64,000 nt of DNA from Anadara kagoshimensis (GCA_021292105.1 CM037864.1:4436413-4500412); one strand, 5' to 3'. Shown: positions 41,501 to 45,165, counted from the stretch's first letter. Program-made: numbers and translations. The notes: generated by a model not told the origin, from the sequence alone.

Positions 41501-42042
41501 TTATTGCCTGTATTTTATGTTTTCTCTGCTAATTTGATAGTAAATTACCAAGAAATTATTGGGAATTTTGTATCTAAATCCAGTTCTTGCTAATGTATGG
41601 CTACTAGTCATTTGGGCTTCGGTGGCAAAGCGGTTACAAGTGCATATTTGTGGGCCACAGCACCTCTCACCATCTACGTTTATCCCACTTGGGACATATA
41701 CTAGTGTGAGAAAGCTTTTCTGTATACCTGCTGAGGGTCAATAGTATTCTTCAGGCACTCAGGTTTCCTCTACAATACCAGAACTGACTATCACATAATG
41801 AAGACGTGCACTTCCTATTTTGATGTATATTGGAGATTTTCCATAAAATTTCTACAATTCAGAACCCATAACACTCATTTTAAAGCCAAATGTAAGATAT
41901 TTTTACTTAAATATTGATTTCTGGTGAGCCTTGTTTTAATATTTAATTTTATTTGAATTTTTTAGATGGACCTGCCACAGTTGAAGCAGTTCAGACATCG
42001 TGTATGTTAGATCCATCACAGTTTGTCATCACAAACTCTTAA
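836..42042 (+). CDS. Aldehyde oxidase / xanthine dehydrogenase-like molybdo-flavoenzyme, 3' part (20 exons)
   Basis: The span covers twenty exons, listed separately, joined by GT-AG introns with compatible phases into 723 residues plus TAA. Xanthine oxidoreductase-family enzymes are about 1,300 residues: two 2Fe-2S domains, a FAD domain and a large molybdopterin part that hydroxylates aldehydes or N-heterocycles. Only the molybdopterin part is here. It runs from the [11 protein letters not shown] stretch at its start to the catalytic VGEPPL near its end. Landmarks in order are [55 protein letters not shown] and SKAVGEPPL. The Glu that xanthine dehydrogenases carry after GGK is Ile here, and the AFRGFG stretch reads ACRSPG as in insect aldehyde oxidases. 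I infer an aldehyde-oxidase-type substrate range. The fold and family are secure; substrate and symbol are not. Introns range from about 350 bp to over 11 kb and hold nearly all the repeats below. Confidence 0.9.
1692..1762 (-). repeat. tRNA-like SINE head fragment
   Basis: On the minus strand the sequence reads GTGGCTCAGTTGGTACAGCA, a pol III A box, and later AAGATTCAATCGC, a weak B box. It is probably a decayed tRNA-derived SINE head in intron 1, not a functional tRNA. Confidence 0.4.
1917..2228 (-). repeat. tRNA-derived SINE, near full length
   Basis: Read on the minus strand it starts with a tRNA-like head (CAGCTCAATTTGGTAGAGTG and B-box-like GGTTTGAACC). It ends with a conserved tail containing ATAAGTGAAATATTC followed by TTTACTGGGATATAAAACC. 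The same tail recurs near 16830, 22620, 22910, 30260, 39140 and 46215. Confidence 0.65.
2309..2395 (+). CDS. Molybdo-flavoenzyme exon 2 in window
   Basis: Acceptor ATTCCAG, donor GTAGGC, 29 codons, phases 0/0. It encodes [20 protein letters not shown] and continues the hammerhead domain; the SAKDIPG stretch matches the family's SA.D.PG motif. The following intron of about 11.3 kb hosts the antisense B-box/NHL gene. Confidence 0.9.
2456..2518. repeat. (GTCT)n/(TC)n microsatellite
   Basis: About eight GTCT units run into about 13 TC units just 3' of exon 2. Length is likely polymorphic. Confidence 0.9.
2840..3130. repeat. Diverged tandem copies of a TGACCTTGACCTTT-type repeat
   Basis: Two related segments, around 2840-2945 and 2990-3085, share CCTTTTGACC, GAAGATTATTCAT and TATGA-GATA-G-CC-AGACA-type blocks. 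They carry the complement of the AAGGTCAAGGTCA motif found in the large dispersed element. Short poly-C and poly-G tracts lie nearby at 2796-2804, 3170-3183 and 3193-3206. Confidence 0.5.
3640..4370. repeat. About 150-bp tandem array flanking the antisense gene's 3' side
   Basis: Units share CAGTATCAATGATATTCATA, TTTTATTTAAATGGTCACAG and ATAAAGTCATAGAGCTTTGA. Unit starts are near 3651, 3790, 3942 and 4094 (spacing 139, 152, 152). A more diverged relative, at lower similarity, covers 3380-3640. The CACAGAATGTT...TTTCTGTTACACA block links this array to the 158-bp units at 5912-6228. Confidence 0.8.
4369..5906 (+). mobile_element. AGCTCACCTGA-type dispersed element, copy 1
   Basis: It starts TTTTAGCTCACCTGAGCC and ends CAGGTGAGCGTTAAGGCCCA then TGGGCCTCTTGT. 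Its ends are inverted repeats (AGCTCACCTGA / TCAGGTGAGCG). Inside are a CGTCCGTCGTCCGTCGTGCG run and about eight units of about 130-150 bp, each with GGTTCAAAGGTCAAGGTCAC, TAATTATCT-AAAACTAT and TTTTTGTATAGGCATGTATA. It has no coding capacity. It sits inside a unit of the tandem repeat that flanks the antisense gene. Confidence 0.8.
5908..6230. repeat. 158-bp tandem repeat derived from the 3' end of the antisense gene
   Basis: TTCCTGTATTACACAC starts at 5912 and 6070, and the matching TTCCAGTATTACACAC at 6228 lies inside the 3' end of the antisense coding region. Two extra copies of the last coding codons plus 3' flank therefore follow the gene. Confidence 0.75.
6196..7281 (-). CDS. Coiled coil and NHL-type propeller (3' frame of the broken gene)
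   Basis: 361 residues. The N terminus is helical. A Pro-rich linker with [13 protein letters not shown] follows at about residues 50-65. From about residue 110 there are repeated blades of the pattern hydrophobic-x-D-x-x-G-x-hhV. The internal ATG at 7281 is probably not the true start; upstream the frame stays open back to the frameshift. Confidence 0.7.
   Translation of the reverse strand: MIELEQRLQGEMAEINQLIQQCERKQRDRNIEMVKFVTDVTQRLDKYRPCDPPDPVSPPDLISRSVDDEELKHLFGLLDLKTKPTINAPLTHGSQIPSSSPVIDAKIVSSFTINKGRVVTTDNDQAWLWDCDVRDISLVTSDGKVIQNISTDFCIYDAAVSKSGDLLVTVGGGNKVKKLTGNNTFIDIYTAADCYETRGITVTDAGNVLVVLYNDKHSKIVEITTSGQHIRTIQHDTLDNTRLFNYPLFICTNINGDIVVIDGKEVVVVNQQGQKRFIYQVKNRKNKLDPEYVVTDKYGHIIISNNYNSAVHVLDKDGKILKYLITPKQGCNWPCGMGIDGSGRLLVCNTGNNKILIVKYV
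7302..7862 (-). CDS. Tandem B-box and partial coiled coil (5' frame of the broken gene)
   Basis: 186 residues from ATG at 7862. Cys/His spacing supports a B-box1-like finger ([20 protein letters not shown] and on) and a B-box2 ([25 protein letters not shown]). A Lys/Glu-rich helix follows. If the frameshift is real this could still make a truncated protein of two B-boxes with a short coiled coil. Confidence 0.75.
   Translation of the reverse strand: MAESEVPDAQWPVFLDQKCELCEINNISYKCLNCDELICETCMKIHLKSKISKDHKVVCLQSAEIYKNNQIGEKCPSHTKEDLLMFCKTCNCPICIECVTSGVHLNHPMIKVEEVIDIKQKQLSNIIRQTNEKSTKYKDTIKTIAQNKLEFSESITKKIKEVKAIYNRLKSRLDHIESDIIQNYKI
8321..10139. repeat. Near-identical 909-bp tandem duplication
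   Basis: 8321-9229 and 9230-10139 match almost base for base at an offset of 909. I saw only a few single-base indels (near 8814/9723, 9073 and 9083). The right half of each unit belongs to a dispersed family that contains CTATGGTAGAGCTTGTTCCC, GTGGCCTCAAAAAGTTTAAT and a GATTACACACCTAGTGTGTG block. Open frames in it (for example 8486-8686 and 9395-9595) are paired shadows without recognisable domains. Confidence 0.9.
10332..10525. repeat. 97-bp tandem duplication
   Basis: Two copies start with TAATTCCAAAATGTTC (10332 and 10429) and end in GAACAGACCAACGGA-AGGTAATA, with a few mismatches. Confidence 0.85.
10526..13000. other. Intron 2 distal part: AT-rich repeats, no gene seen
   Basis: It contains short repeats of TTTCAATGAAATTxxAAAAA (10780-10900) and a degraded AGCTCAtCTGA-type stretch at 11078. 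Two diverged copies of a block with CCACTGGGCCAATTGAAACC / GATGGCCATCATTACTATAA lie at 11580-11900 and 12000-12260. Poly-T and poly-A tracts lie at 12541-12563 and 12601-12634. I see no coding signal. Confidence 0.5.
13008..13450. mobile_element. hAT-type MITE with 8-bp target-site duplication
   Basis: It starts TAGGGCTGTAACAAT and ends ATGGTTGCAGCCCTA, terminal inverted repeats of the TAGGGCTGCAAC type known in hAT elements. It is flanked by GTAAGATA (13000-13007) and GTATGATA (13451-13458), a 7/8 match. 443 bp, non-coding. Confidence 0.7.
13421..13497. repeat. 38-bp-arm palindrome
   Basis: CGATTATATCTGGTATATGG and the following bases up to GCCCTAGTATGAT are mirrored by ATCATACTAGGGCTGG onward to CAGATATAATCG, with one mismatch in about 38 bp and almost no loop. 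It combines the right end of the MITE with an inverted copy of the same end. Exon 3 lies 180 bp downstream. Confidence 0.85.
13676..13733 (+). CDS. Molybdo-flavoenzyme exon 3 in window
   Basis: Acceptor TTTTCAG, donor GTACGA, 58 nt, ends in phase 1. It encodes [19 protein letters not shown], the family's short V.Y.GQ.VG.IVA strand. Confidence 0.92.
13979..14318 (+). mobile_element. AGCTCAC...GGTGAGC dispersed element, short degraded copy
   Basis: It starts ATTAGCTCACATGGCAAAGC and ends CCAGGTGAGCATTACAGGCC then TTGTTT. The internal AAGATGGGCATCATTACTAT block matches the long copies. Located in intron 3. Confidence 0.6.
14426..14575 (+). CDS. Molybdo-flavoenzyme exon 4 in window
   Basis: Acceptor TTATCAG, donor GTATGT, 150 nt, phases 1/1. 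The product includes [20 protein letters not shown] and [16 protein letters not shown], equivalent to the VTYE-x-L-P-ai-TIEDAI-x-x-x-SFF segment of the family. Confidence 0.92.
15103..15182 (+). CDS. Molybdo-flavoenzyme exon 5 in window
   Basis: Acceptor AATTTAG, donor GTAACA, 80 nt, ends in phase 0. It encodes [16 protein letters not shown], the family's G-Q-x-H-F-x-L-E-T motif next to the molybdenum cofactor. Confidence 0.93.
15647..15756 (+). CDS. Molybdo-flavoenzyme exon 6 in window
   Basis: Acceptor TTTTTAG, donor GTATAA, 110 nt, ends in phase 2. It encodes [20 protein letters not shown] and then [13 protein letters not shown], matching the family's ST-Q-x-x-x-x-Q-x-x-VA-x-x-LG stretch. 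Confidence 0.93.
15820..15960 (+). repeat. SINE tail fragments
   Basis: The stretch contains CTTCAGGCTTGCGGATT and TCTCAGTATAAGTGAAAGGA then ACTTGATGCCTGG, resembling the conserved SINE tail. Located in intron 6. Confidence 0.4.
16490..16594 (+). CDS. Molybdo-flavoenzyme exon 7 in window (GGAYGGK motif)
   Basis: Acceptor TTTTCAG, donor GTATGT, 105 nt, phases 2/2. It encodes [20 protein letters not shown] followed by [13 protein letters not shown]. The G-G-x-x-G-G-K molybdopterin motif is present. The residue after the Lys, Glu802 in bovine xanthine oxidoreductase, is Ile here, as expected of aldehyde-oxidase-like members. Confidence 0.95.
16775..16875 (+). repeat. SINE 3' tail
   Basis: Consensus tail blocks are present: GGTTTTCCATAGGCACTCAG, CTGACTGTCTCAATATAAGT and GAAAGATTCTTGACTTGGTT then GTAAAACTCC. 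Located in intron 7. Confidence 0.55.
17137..17215 (+). CDS. Molybdo-flavoenzyme exon 8 in window
   Basis: Acceptor TTTTTAG, donor GTTTGT, 79 nt, ends in phase 0. It encodes [20 protein letters not shown] and then PYQANYE, the RPV-R-x-x-L-x-R-x-x-D-M-x-x-x-G-x-RHP-type stretch. Confidence 0.93.
17216..19632. other. Intron 8: repeats only, no gene seen
   Basis: 17480-17605 holds a short tandem duplication (AGAATACTGT-AAAATTTCCA and AGGTGATTGTGAAAAAC, twice). A dispersed block with CTACCACGTGAT and GGAAATAATTGTTCCACAC at 17330-18060 has a relative at 60690-60830. 18090-19260 shows nothing recognisable. A poly-C run of 16 lies at 19336-19352. Minor open frames (18046-18348, 19284-19520) show no domain. 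Confidence 0.5.
19633..19747 (+). CDS. Molybdo-flavoenzyme exon 9 in window
   Basis: Acceptor GGTCCAG, donor GTAATT, 115 nt, ends in phase 1. It encodes [20 protein letters not shown] and continues with [18 protein letters not shown]. By eye the position of bovine Arg880 falls at the Asp-Asn end of this exon. Confidence 0.92.
19748..21067. other. Intron 9, proximal: one MITE-like repeat, no gene seen
   Basis: The (TCTGTC)-like stretch at 19797-19840 and the open frame at 19848-20237 lack family features. A region at 19840-20040 resembles 15440-15640 (CTATGAAGCACTATTT, GATAGGAGATGC, ATCGTTAA), so it is a dispersed repeat that twice lies beside exons of this gene. Confidence 0.5.
20690..20881. 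mobile_element. TACTGTAAA-ended MITE
   Basis: It begins TACTGTAAACTTATTTATTT TCGTGG-like and ends in AAACTTTTACAGTA. The inverted TACTGTAAA ends and TTTTCGTGGTG core are shared with fragments at 23057-23150, 36500-36720, 57430-57580 and 62180-62220. Confidence 0.6.
21068..21330. repeat. About 30-bp minisatellite (GACCGAGTCAGAAATGGGGT)
   Basis: About eight imperfect units of the form GACCGAGTCAGAAATGGGGT + GATGTTT lie in intron 9, ending about 75 bp before exon 10. Confidence 0.8.
21403..21483 (+). CDS. Molybdo-flavoenzyme exon 10 in window
   Basis: Acceptor TTTCAAG, donor GTAAAG, 81 nt, phases 1/1. It encodes [20 protein letters not shown] and then TACRSP-G. Xanthine dehydrogenases read TAFRGFG here; TACRSPG resembles insect aldehyde oxidases. 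Confidence 0.93.
21498..22158 (+). mobile_element. AGCTCACCTGA-type element filling intron 10
   Basis: It starts TTTTAGCTCACCTGAACC 14 bp after exon 10 and ends CAGGTGAGCATATCAGGCCT then TTTG about 10 bp before exon 11. The intron is 685 bp and nearly all of it is this element. Confidence 0.75.
22169..22278 (+). CDS. Molybdo-flavoenzyme exon 11 in window
   Basis: Acceptor ATTTTAG, donor GTATAT, 110 nt, ends in phase 0. It encodes [20 protein letters not shown] followed by [16 protein letters not shown], the conserved helix ending in D-P-x-E-x-R-x-x-N. Confidence 0.93.
22316..22660 (+). repeat. tRNA-derived SINE, full length
   Basis: A-box-like GTAGCTCAGTTGGTAGAGTG and B-box-like GGTTTGATCCC lie at 22326-22376. 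The tail reads CTCGATGTAAGTGAAATATT then CTTGACTGGGACGTTAAACA. Located in intron 11. Confidence 0.75.
22674..22946 (+). repeat. tRNA-derived SINE with a different (Ser/Leu-like) head
   Basis: The head reads TTGGTGGCTGAGTGGTCCAA with a B-box-like GGTTCCATTCC. The tail reads CTGACTGCCTTGATACAAGT and GAAAGAATCTTGACTGGAGC then GTAAAACTCC. It directly follows another SINE, so two SINE heads share one tail family here. Confidence 0.65.
23288..23401 (+). CDS. Molybdo-flavoenzyme exon 12 in window
   Basis: Acceptor TTTGTAG, donor GTATTG, 38 codons, phases 0/0. It encodes [20 protein letters not shown] and a helix rich in Gln and Arg ending in IETFNQ. This region is variable in the family; its place in the frame supports it. 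Confidence 0.88.
23412..23650. mobile_element. MITE with GTTGACCTGTC...GACAGGTCAA ends
   Basis: The left end GTTGACCTGTCCACTTGACC then TTTCAAT is inverted at the right as ATGAAAGGTCAAGCAGACAG then GTCAATGTTG. Relatives lie at 45443-45640 and 57018-57060. Located in intron 12. Confidence 0.55.
24060..24425 (+). repeat. Dispersed family copy (related to the 909-bp duplication)
   Basis: It shares GAGATATTGCAAGC, CCTCAAAAAGTT, AACAGGAAGTGTCTACACTT-like and GGTTTGGACATAGA blocks with 8800-9235. Related copies lie on the plus strand at about 49340-49690, 53060-53530, 57790-57960 and 63390-63780. Minus-strand copies lie at about 50030-50400, 55110-55400, 56340-56680 and 63780-64000. Confidence 0.6.
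25093..25254 (+). CDS. Molybdo-flavoenzyme exon 13 in window ([12 protein letters not shown])
   Basis: Acceptor AAAACAG, donor GTAAAT, 54 codons, phases 0/0. It encodes [20 protein letters not shown], then [20 protein letters not shown] and LNTK. The G-G-x-E-x-G-Q-G-x-x-T-K motif contacts the molybdopterin. Confidence 0.95.
26283..26411 (+). CDS. Molybdo-flavoenzyme exon 14 in window (founder of the 93-bp array)
   Basis: Acceptor TTTGTAG, 43 codons, phases 0/0, first donor GTAAAT at 26412. It encodes [20 protein letters not shown] followed by [20 protein letters not shown] and CCQ, equivalent to the family's Q-VA-x-x-L-x-IP ... N-x-x-x-T-x-x-S segment. Its 3' two thirds plus the donor are repeated about 26 times downstream. 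The first donor is taken as canonical because it fits the family length. Confidence 0.92.
26321..28870 (+). repeat. 93-bp exon/5'-splice-site minisatellite
   Basis: The array starts inside exon 14 at AATATGATCAAAATAAAACC. Each unit repeats the exon's last two thirds, ends TTTGTTGTCAG, and is followed by GTAAAT or GTTAAT. Donor GT positions are 26412, 26505, 26597, 26690, 26788, 26886, 26984, 27082, 27175 and on to 28752: 26 intact donors, then a decayed 27th unit where GT is GC. The usual spacing is 93 bp. It is 92 at unit 3 (one base lost), 98 at units 5-8 (CAAAC inserted) and 91 at units 18 and 21. Units 3-7 have GTTAAT. No unit contains an acceptor. The 93-bp unit is open through the donor (31 residues), which gives long open frames of about 92, 307, 90 and 214 residues. 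Confidence 0.97.
28880..29479. other. Intron 14 distal part, no gene seen
   Basis: It contains GCAATTGCGTTCATATCGGC at 29059-29078 followed by TATGAACTGCAAG. This is a diverged copy of one arm of the palindrome at 29480-29640. Otherwise AT-rich with no recognisable feature. Confidence 0.5.
29480..29640. repeat. 160-bp near-perfect palindrome ahead of exon 15
   Basis: The left arm AACAATTGAACTGTTTAGAA ... ATATGCAAGGCAAACT is mirrored by AGTTTGCTTGCATATCAATT ... CTAAACAGTTCAATTGTT with about four differences in 67 bp. The centre continues the symmetry (ATAACGCG ... CGCGTTAT), leaving a loop of about 6 bases near 29561. Confidence 0.93.
29660..29790 (+). CDS. Molybdo-flavoenzyme exon 15 in window
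   Basis: Acceptor ATTACAG, donor GTAAGA, 131 nt, ends in phase 2. It encodes [20 protein letters not shown] and then [13 protein letters not shown]. This is the expected continuation of exon 14 (family pattern A-x-x-x-x-x-x-L-x-x-x-K ... W-x-x-x-V). A large palindrome ends about 20 bp before the acceptor. Confidence 0.92.
30195..30300 (+). repeat. SINE 3' tail
   Basis: Tail blocks TTTTCTCCAGGCACTCTGGT, ACCACCTCAATATGAGTGAA and AGAATCTTAACTGAGACGTA are present without a clear head. Located in intron 15. Confidence 0.55.
30551..30640 (+). pseudogene. Decayed duplicate of the exon 16 acceptor and 5' end
   Basis: TGGATTTTGGGACTTACTGT ... ATATTTAGAGATGTATGGAA ... GTATGAATATGCTTAT parallels 30692-30782 (intron 3' end, acceptor and first 35 bases of exon 16). 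The copy's frame is damaged. It is followed by a truncated GTCAGGTGAGCATCAAGGCC end of the dispersed element. Confidence 0.8.
30746..30877 (+). CDS. Molybdo-flavoenzyme exon 16 in window
   Basis: Acceptor ATTTAG, donor GTGAGA, 132 nt, phases 2/2. It encodes [20 protein letters not shown] and then [20 protein letters not shown], the strongly conserved Y-x-S-Y-G-x-x-x-x-EVE-x-D-x-LTG segment. The upstream intron holds a decayed copy of its acceptor side. Confidence 0.95.
31213..33376 (+). mobile_element. AGCTCACCTGA-type dispersed element, copy 2 (about 2.2 kb)
   Basis: It starts TTAGCTCACCTGAGCCAAAG and ends CAGGTGAGCGTTAAGGCCCA then TGGGCCTCTTGTT. After a CGTCCGTCGTGCG run it carries about eleven tandem units of about 145 bp with GGTTCAAAGGTCAAGGTCAT, GGTTAATTATCTCAAAAACT and TTTTTGTATAGGCATGTATA. 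The 5' part is very close to 4369-4900. Located in intron 16. Confidence 0.85.
33904..34044. repeat. Palindrome with about 68-bp arms
   Basis: TTTATTGCCTTTGTTTGAGG ... TTTCCCGAGGGC is mirrored by GCCCGAGGGAAA ... CCTCAAACAAAGGCAATAAA around a GAA centre, with few mismatches. The CCCGAGGGCGAAGCCCGAGG centre can form a very stable hairpin. Confidence 0.93.
34214..34237. promoter_or_regulatory. Two full CRE motifs (TGACGTCA)
   Basis: Perfect TGACGTCA palindromes at 34214-34221 and 34230-34237 lie 170 bp after the palindrome. Single sites of this kind occur elsewhere in the window, including inside exons, so function is not implied. Confidence 0.35.
37408..37531 (+). CDS. Molybdo-flavoenzyme exon 17 in window
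   Basis: Acceptor TTTGTAG, donor GTAAGA, 124 nt, ends in phase 0. It encodes [20 protein letters not shown] and then [10 protein letters not shown], matching the family's SLNP-x-ID-x-GQ-x-EGAF motif. Confidence 0.96.
37682..37832. repeat. 81-bp tandem duplication
   Basis: TTTTTAGTTTCAT-CAAAAGA then CTTTTCTAGTATTGGTAATC and TGACGTTTTGCATCATTGGT occur twice with an offset of about 81. Located in intron 17. Confidence 0.85.
38404..38500 (+). CDS. Molybdo-flavoenzyme exon 18 in window (founder of the 65-bp array)
   Basis: Acceptor ATTTCAG, first donor GTAAAT at 38501, 97 nt, ends in phase 1. It encodes [20 protein letters not shown] followed by [12 protein letters not shown]. The 3' 40 nt plus about 25 nt of intron form the unit repeated downstream. 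Only the first donor joins in frame to exon 19 to give SKAVGEPPL. Confidence 0.94.
38461..39012 (+). repeat. 65-bp exon/5'-splice-site minisatellite
   Basis: Exon 18's last 40 bases (AAGAACGCTCCAAATCCACT ... GATCAAAGG) plus GTAAATATAGACAAGTCTCC and CCTCT form a unit. The first copy is the exon itself. Donor GT positions are 38501, 38566, 38631, 38696, 38761, 38826, 38891 and 38956, all exactly 65 bp apart, then a truncated unit. Two variants alternate in part (TACTCAGATC and TACTACGATC). 65 is not a multiple of three, so only some donors could keep frame. Confidence 0.97.
39060..39165 (+). repeat. SINE tail fragment
   Basis: GTGGTTTTCTCTTGAAACTC and CTGACCACCTTGATATAAGT then GAAAGAATCTTGACCAGG match the tail blocks. 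A tRNA-like head remnant (CCTTGGTGGCCATGGGCTCT) appears separately at 39319. Confidence 0.5.
39480..39587 (+). CDS. Molybdo-flavoenzyme exon 19 in window (catalytic GEPPL)
   Basis: Acceptor GTAACAG, donor GTAAGT, 108 nt, phases 1/1. It encodes [20 protein letters not shown] and then EAARKDN. The Glu of GEPPL is the general base of the family (Glu1261 in bovine numbering) and is intact. Confidence 0.96.
39640..39925. repeat. Homopolymer cluster in intron 19
   Basis: It contains T-runs at 39639-39652 and 39713-39724, a G-run at 39731-39740, and an A-run of about 22 at 39893-39914. Otherwise featureless. Confidence 0.8.
39976..41197. mobile_element. Foldback element with long inverted repeats and a 9-bp target-site duplication
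   Basis: It starts ACGAAAGCCTAGTAAGCTCA then TGAAT and ends ATTCATGAGCTTAATAGGCT then TTCGT. ACCAGAAGT stands immediately before (39967-39975) and after (41198-41206). Each arm (about 40010-40290 and 40840-41165) is an array of AAAGGCGTTATAACGCGAAT-like units in opposite orientation; AAAGGCGTTATAACGCCTTT is itself a palindrome. The core has a (GT)11 run at 40378 and no transposase. A 9-bp duplication with long arms fits Mutator-like non-autonomous elements; this assignment is inference. Confidence 0.9.
41608..41790 (+). repeat. SINE, truncated
   Basis: The tRNA-like head reads CTTCGGTGGCAAAGCGGTTA. It is followed by ACTAGTGTGAGAAAGC, CTTCAGGCACTCAGGTTTCC and CAGAACTGACTATC, and the final tail is lost. 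Located in intron 19. Confidence 0.55.
41966..42042 (+). CDS. Molybdo-flavoenzyme terminal exon
   Basis: Acceptor TTTTTAG, 77 nt ending in TAA. It encodes [20 protein letters not shown] and then ITNS. This is a usual family C terminus. An A-tract of about 29 bases begins a few bases after the stop. Confidence 0.9.
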
Positions 42043-42979
42043 ACTAAAAAAAAAAAAAAAAAAAAAAAAAAACAGGATTTAAAAAAATAATATTAAAAAA
42101 TTGATGAAGAAAAAATATAGAAGATTTTTAAAATTGTCATATTAAAAAAGTAACAAAAAACATGATTTTAATAGTGAAACATTAGAAAGAAATTGTAATT
42201 TTTAAAATGCAGTTTGGATTACCAGTATTAATATATTTCATTGTAATTATGTGGTGATCTTTAAGCAATATATTAATTATCAGCTTATATAGGGCTTTGT
42301 TTTTTAAGAGATAAATTTATGCCATATTGAACTTGTGGGCTGTTGCAATAAGATTAATTATCAGCTTATATAGGGCTTTGTTTTTGAGAGATAAATTTAT
42401 GCCATATTGAACTTGTGGGTTTTTATGTTAATGATGTGTATATGAATTTATAATTATTATTATTATTTAATGTGTTTGAAAGACTCATGTTTTCCTGCAA
42501 AAGTATGCCGATTTTCTTTTGCAATTAGCTTTACTGTGATAGCCAGATCTACTCATTGTCATTGCCCATCAGCTGTATTGTGACAGTAGAATGAACTGAT
42601 TTTTCCTGGCAATCAGTTTCGTTGCAACAATCGAATGGACTGAATATCTGGTGTTCTTTAAGTAAGAAAAAACAACACAGTGTATAGGACTTTATGTTTG
42701 AGAAATACCTTGGTGCCATAAAGAACTTGTGAAATTCCATGTTAGTGATGTGTACTTGAATTTATCTTATTATTATTATTATTATTATTATTACTTTTAC
42801 AGTCCAACCTGCCTTAAAGGCCACCTTTATATAAGGACCACCAGATTATAAAGGCCAGTAGAATTGTATTCCAATATTTTTCTTGATTTATATTATTTGA
42901 ACCTGTATATGAAAGTCACCTGCCCATAAAAACAACTTTTACTGGTTCCCTTGTTTGGCCTTTATAGACATGTTTGACG

Positions 42980-43011
<32 letters not shown>

Positions 43012-43860
43012 TAATATATTTTAAAGACTCATGTTTTCTCACAAAAATATACTCATTTTCTCTGGCAATCAGCATGTCTGTAATAACTGGATCTACTGAT
43101 TGTTCTTGTCTATCAGCTGTATTGTCACAGAAGTCTCAGCCATCAGTTTTATTGCAATATTGAATGAACTGATTTTTTCTAGCATTCAGCTTTATTCATA
43201 TAAGGGATTGAACTGATATTTCTGCAATCATTCACTGCAACAATCAGATTATTTGATTTGTCTGCCATCCAGCAAAACAGAGTCTTCACAAATTTTCCAC
43301 TTTAAAGATTTATTTATAGGAAATTTTAATTATCCAGCCATAACTTAAGTAACATGTGTTATTTGTGTATTTTGCCTTGTGCTTTGCTTATCATAGCTTA
43401 AAAATTGTATATTTTTTAAATCACATTGCAAAGTTTTAAAGATCAAATAGCATGAAGTTTTAAAGCAACAAAAACAAAAACAAAATTAAAATATTAATTT
43501 TAAAAAATAGCATTGCTAGTGTTAAAGAAACTTATAAACATGTATTATTGTATAATGAAAAACCATATTTATAATTACAAACTATACAAAATTTACTGTA
43601 AATATTTCAAAATCTGGATGTTTTCATTGTTGTCCATCATGAGCACAAAAGACAATGTCTATCTGAGGCCATAACCTTGATTATGATGCCTTTCATTTGT
43701 GATTTAAAATAACACTTTCATAGATGTGTGAATACTTTTGTGTAATAACAAGTGATGCCGGAATATGAAGAATTTGCTAAATTTAAATGACCTTACACAT
43801 GTGTTTAATTATGAATATCACATGTAACATTGATGAGCACACTGATTGGATGGTTAGTTC
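42043..43860. other. 3' flank / probable 3' UTR of the molybdo-flavoenzyme
   Basis: An A-tract lies at 42046-42072. Two copies of a 70-80-bp block (TTAATTATCAGCTTATATAG then GGCTTTGTTTTT...) lie at 42269-42341 and 42351-42420. (ATT)n runs lie at 42764-42793 and 42981-43010. No clear AATAAA signal was found close to the stop, so the 3' end is not fixed. Confidence 0.5.
42799..42983. mobile_element. ACAGTCCAACCTG MITE, copy 1
   Basis: It starts ACAGTCCAACCTGCCTTAAA and ends GGCCTTTATAGACATGTTTG then AC. The inverted ends flank a TATAAAGGCCAGTAGAATTG core. Two more copies lie at 45781-45949 and 63085-63264. Confidence 0.75.
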
Positions 43861-45165
43861 ATAAACAGTAAAGCTCCACTGATTGGTTTGTTAGTTGATA
43901 AACAGTGGAGACTCCACTAATTGATTGGTTAGTTGATAAACAGTGAAGACCCCACTGATTGATTGATTAGTTGATAAACAGTGGAGACTCCACTAATTGA
44001 TTGGTTAGTTGATAAACAGTGAAGACCCCACTGATTGATTGATTAGTTGATAAACAGTGAAGACCCCACTGATTGATTGATTAGTTGATAAACAGTGAAG
44101 ACCCCACTGATTGATTGATTAGTTGATAAACAGTGGAGACTCCACTAATTGATTGGTTAGTTGATAAACAGTGAAGACCCCACTGATTGATTGATTAGTT
44201 GATAAACAGTGAAGACCCCACTGATTGATTGATTAGTTGATAAACAGTGAAGACCCCACTGATTGATTGATTAGTTGATAAACAGTGGAGACTCCACTGA
44301 TTGATTGATTAGTTGATAAACAGTGGAGACTCCACTAATTGATTGGTTAGTTGATAAACAGTGAAGACCCCACTGATTGATTGATTAGTTGATAAACAGT
44401 GAAGACCCCACTGATTGATTGATTAGTTGATAAACAGTGAAGACCCCACTGATTGATTGATTAGTTGATAAACAGTGAAGACCCCACTGATTGATTGGTT
44501 AGTTGATAAACAGTGAAGACCCCACTGATTGATTGATTAGTTGATAAACAGTGGAGACTCCACTAATTGATTGGTTAGTTGATAAACAGTGGAGACTCCA
44601 CTAATTGATTGGTTAGTTGATAAACAGTGAAGACCCCACTGATTGATTGATTAGTTGATAAACAGTGGAGACTCCACTAATTGATTGGTTAGTTGATAAA
44701 CAGTGAAGACCCCACTGATTGATTGATTAGTTGATAAACAGTGAAGACCCCACTGATTGATTGGTTAGTTGATAAACAGTGAAGACCCCACTGATTGATT
44801 GATTAGTTGATAAACAGTGAAGACCCCACTGATTGATTGATTAGTTGATAAACAGTGAAGACCCCACTGATTGATTGGTTTGTTAGTTGATAAACAGTGG
44901 AGACTCCACTGATTGATTGGTTAGTTGATAAACAGTTAAGACCTCACTGATTGATTGGTAAGTTAATAAACAGATAAGACCTCACTGATTAAATGGCTAG
45001 TGAATAAACAGTAAAGTCCCCGCTGATTGGTTGTTTAGTTGTTAAACAGTAAGGACTCCATTAATTGGTTGTTTAGCTGATAAACAGTAAAGGCCCCACT
45101 GATTGGTTGGTTAATTAATAAACAGTGAAGACCTTACTGAGTGGTTGGATAGTTGGTAAACTTCA
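43850..45165. repeat. 38-bp minisatellite, about 33 copies
   Basis: The unit is ATTGATTAGTTGATAAACAG + TGAAGACCCCACTGATTG. Two interspersed variants exist, one with GTGAAGACCCCACTGATTGA and one with GTGGAGACTCCACTAATTGA. The second contains the near-perfect hairpin CAGTGGAG-A-CTCCACT. The outer units (43850-43920 and 44930-45165) are more diverged. Confidence 0.95.
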
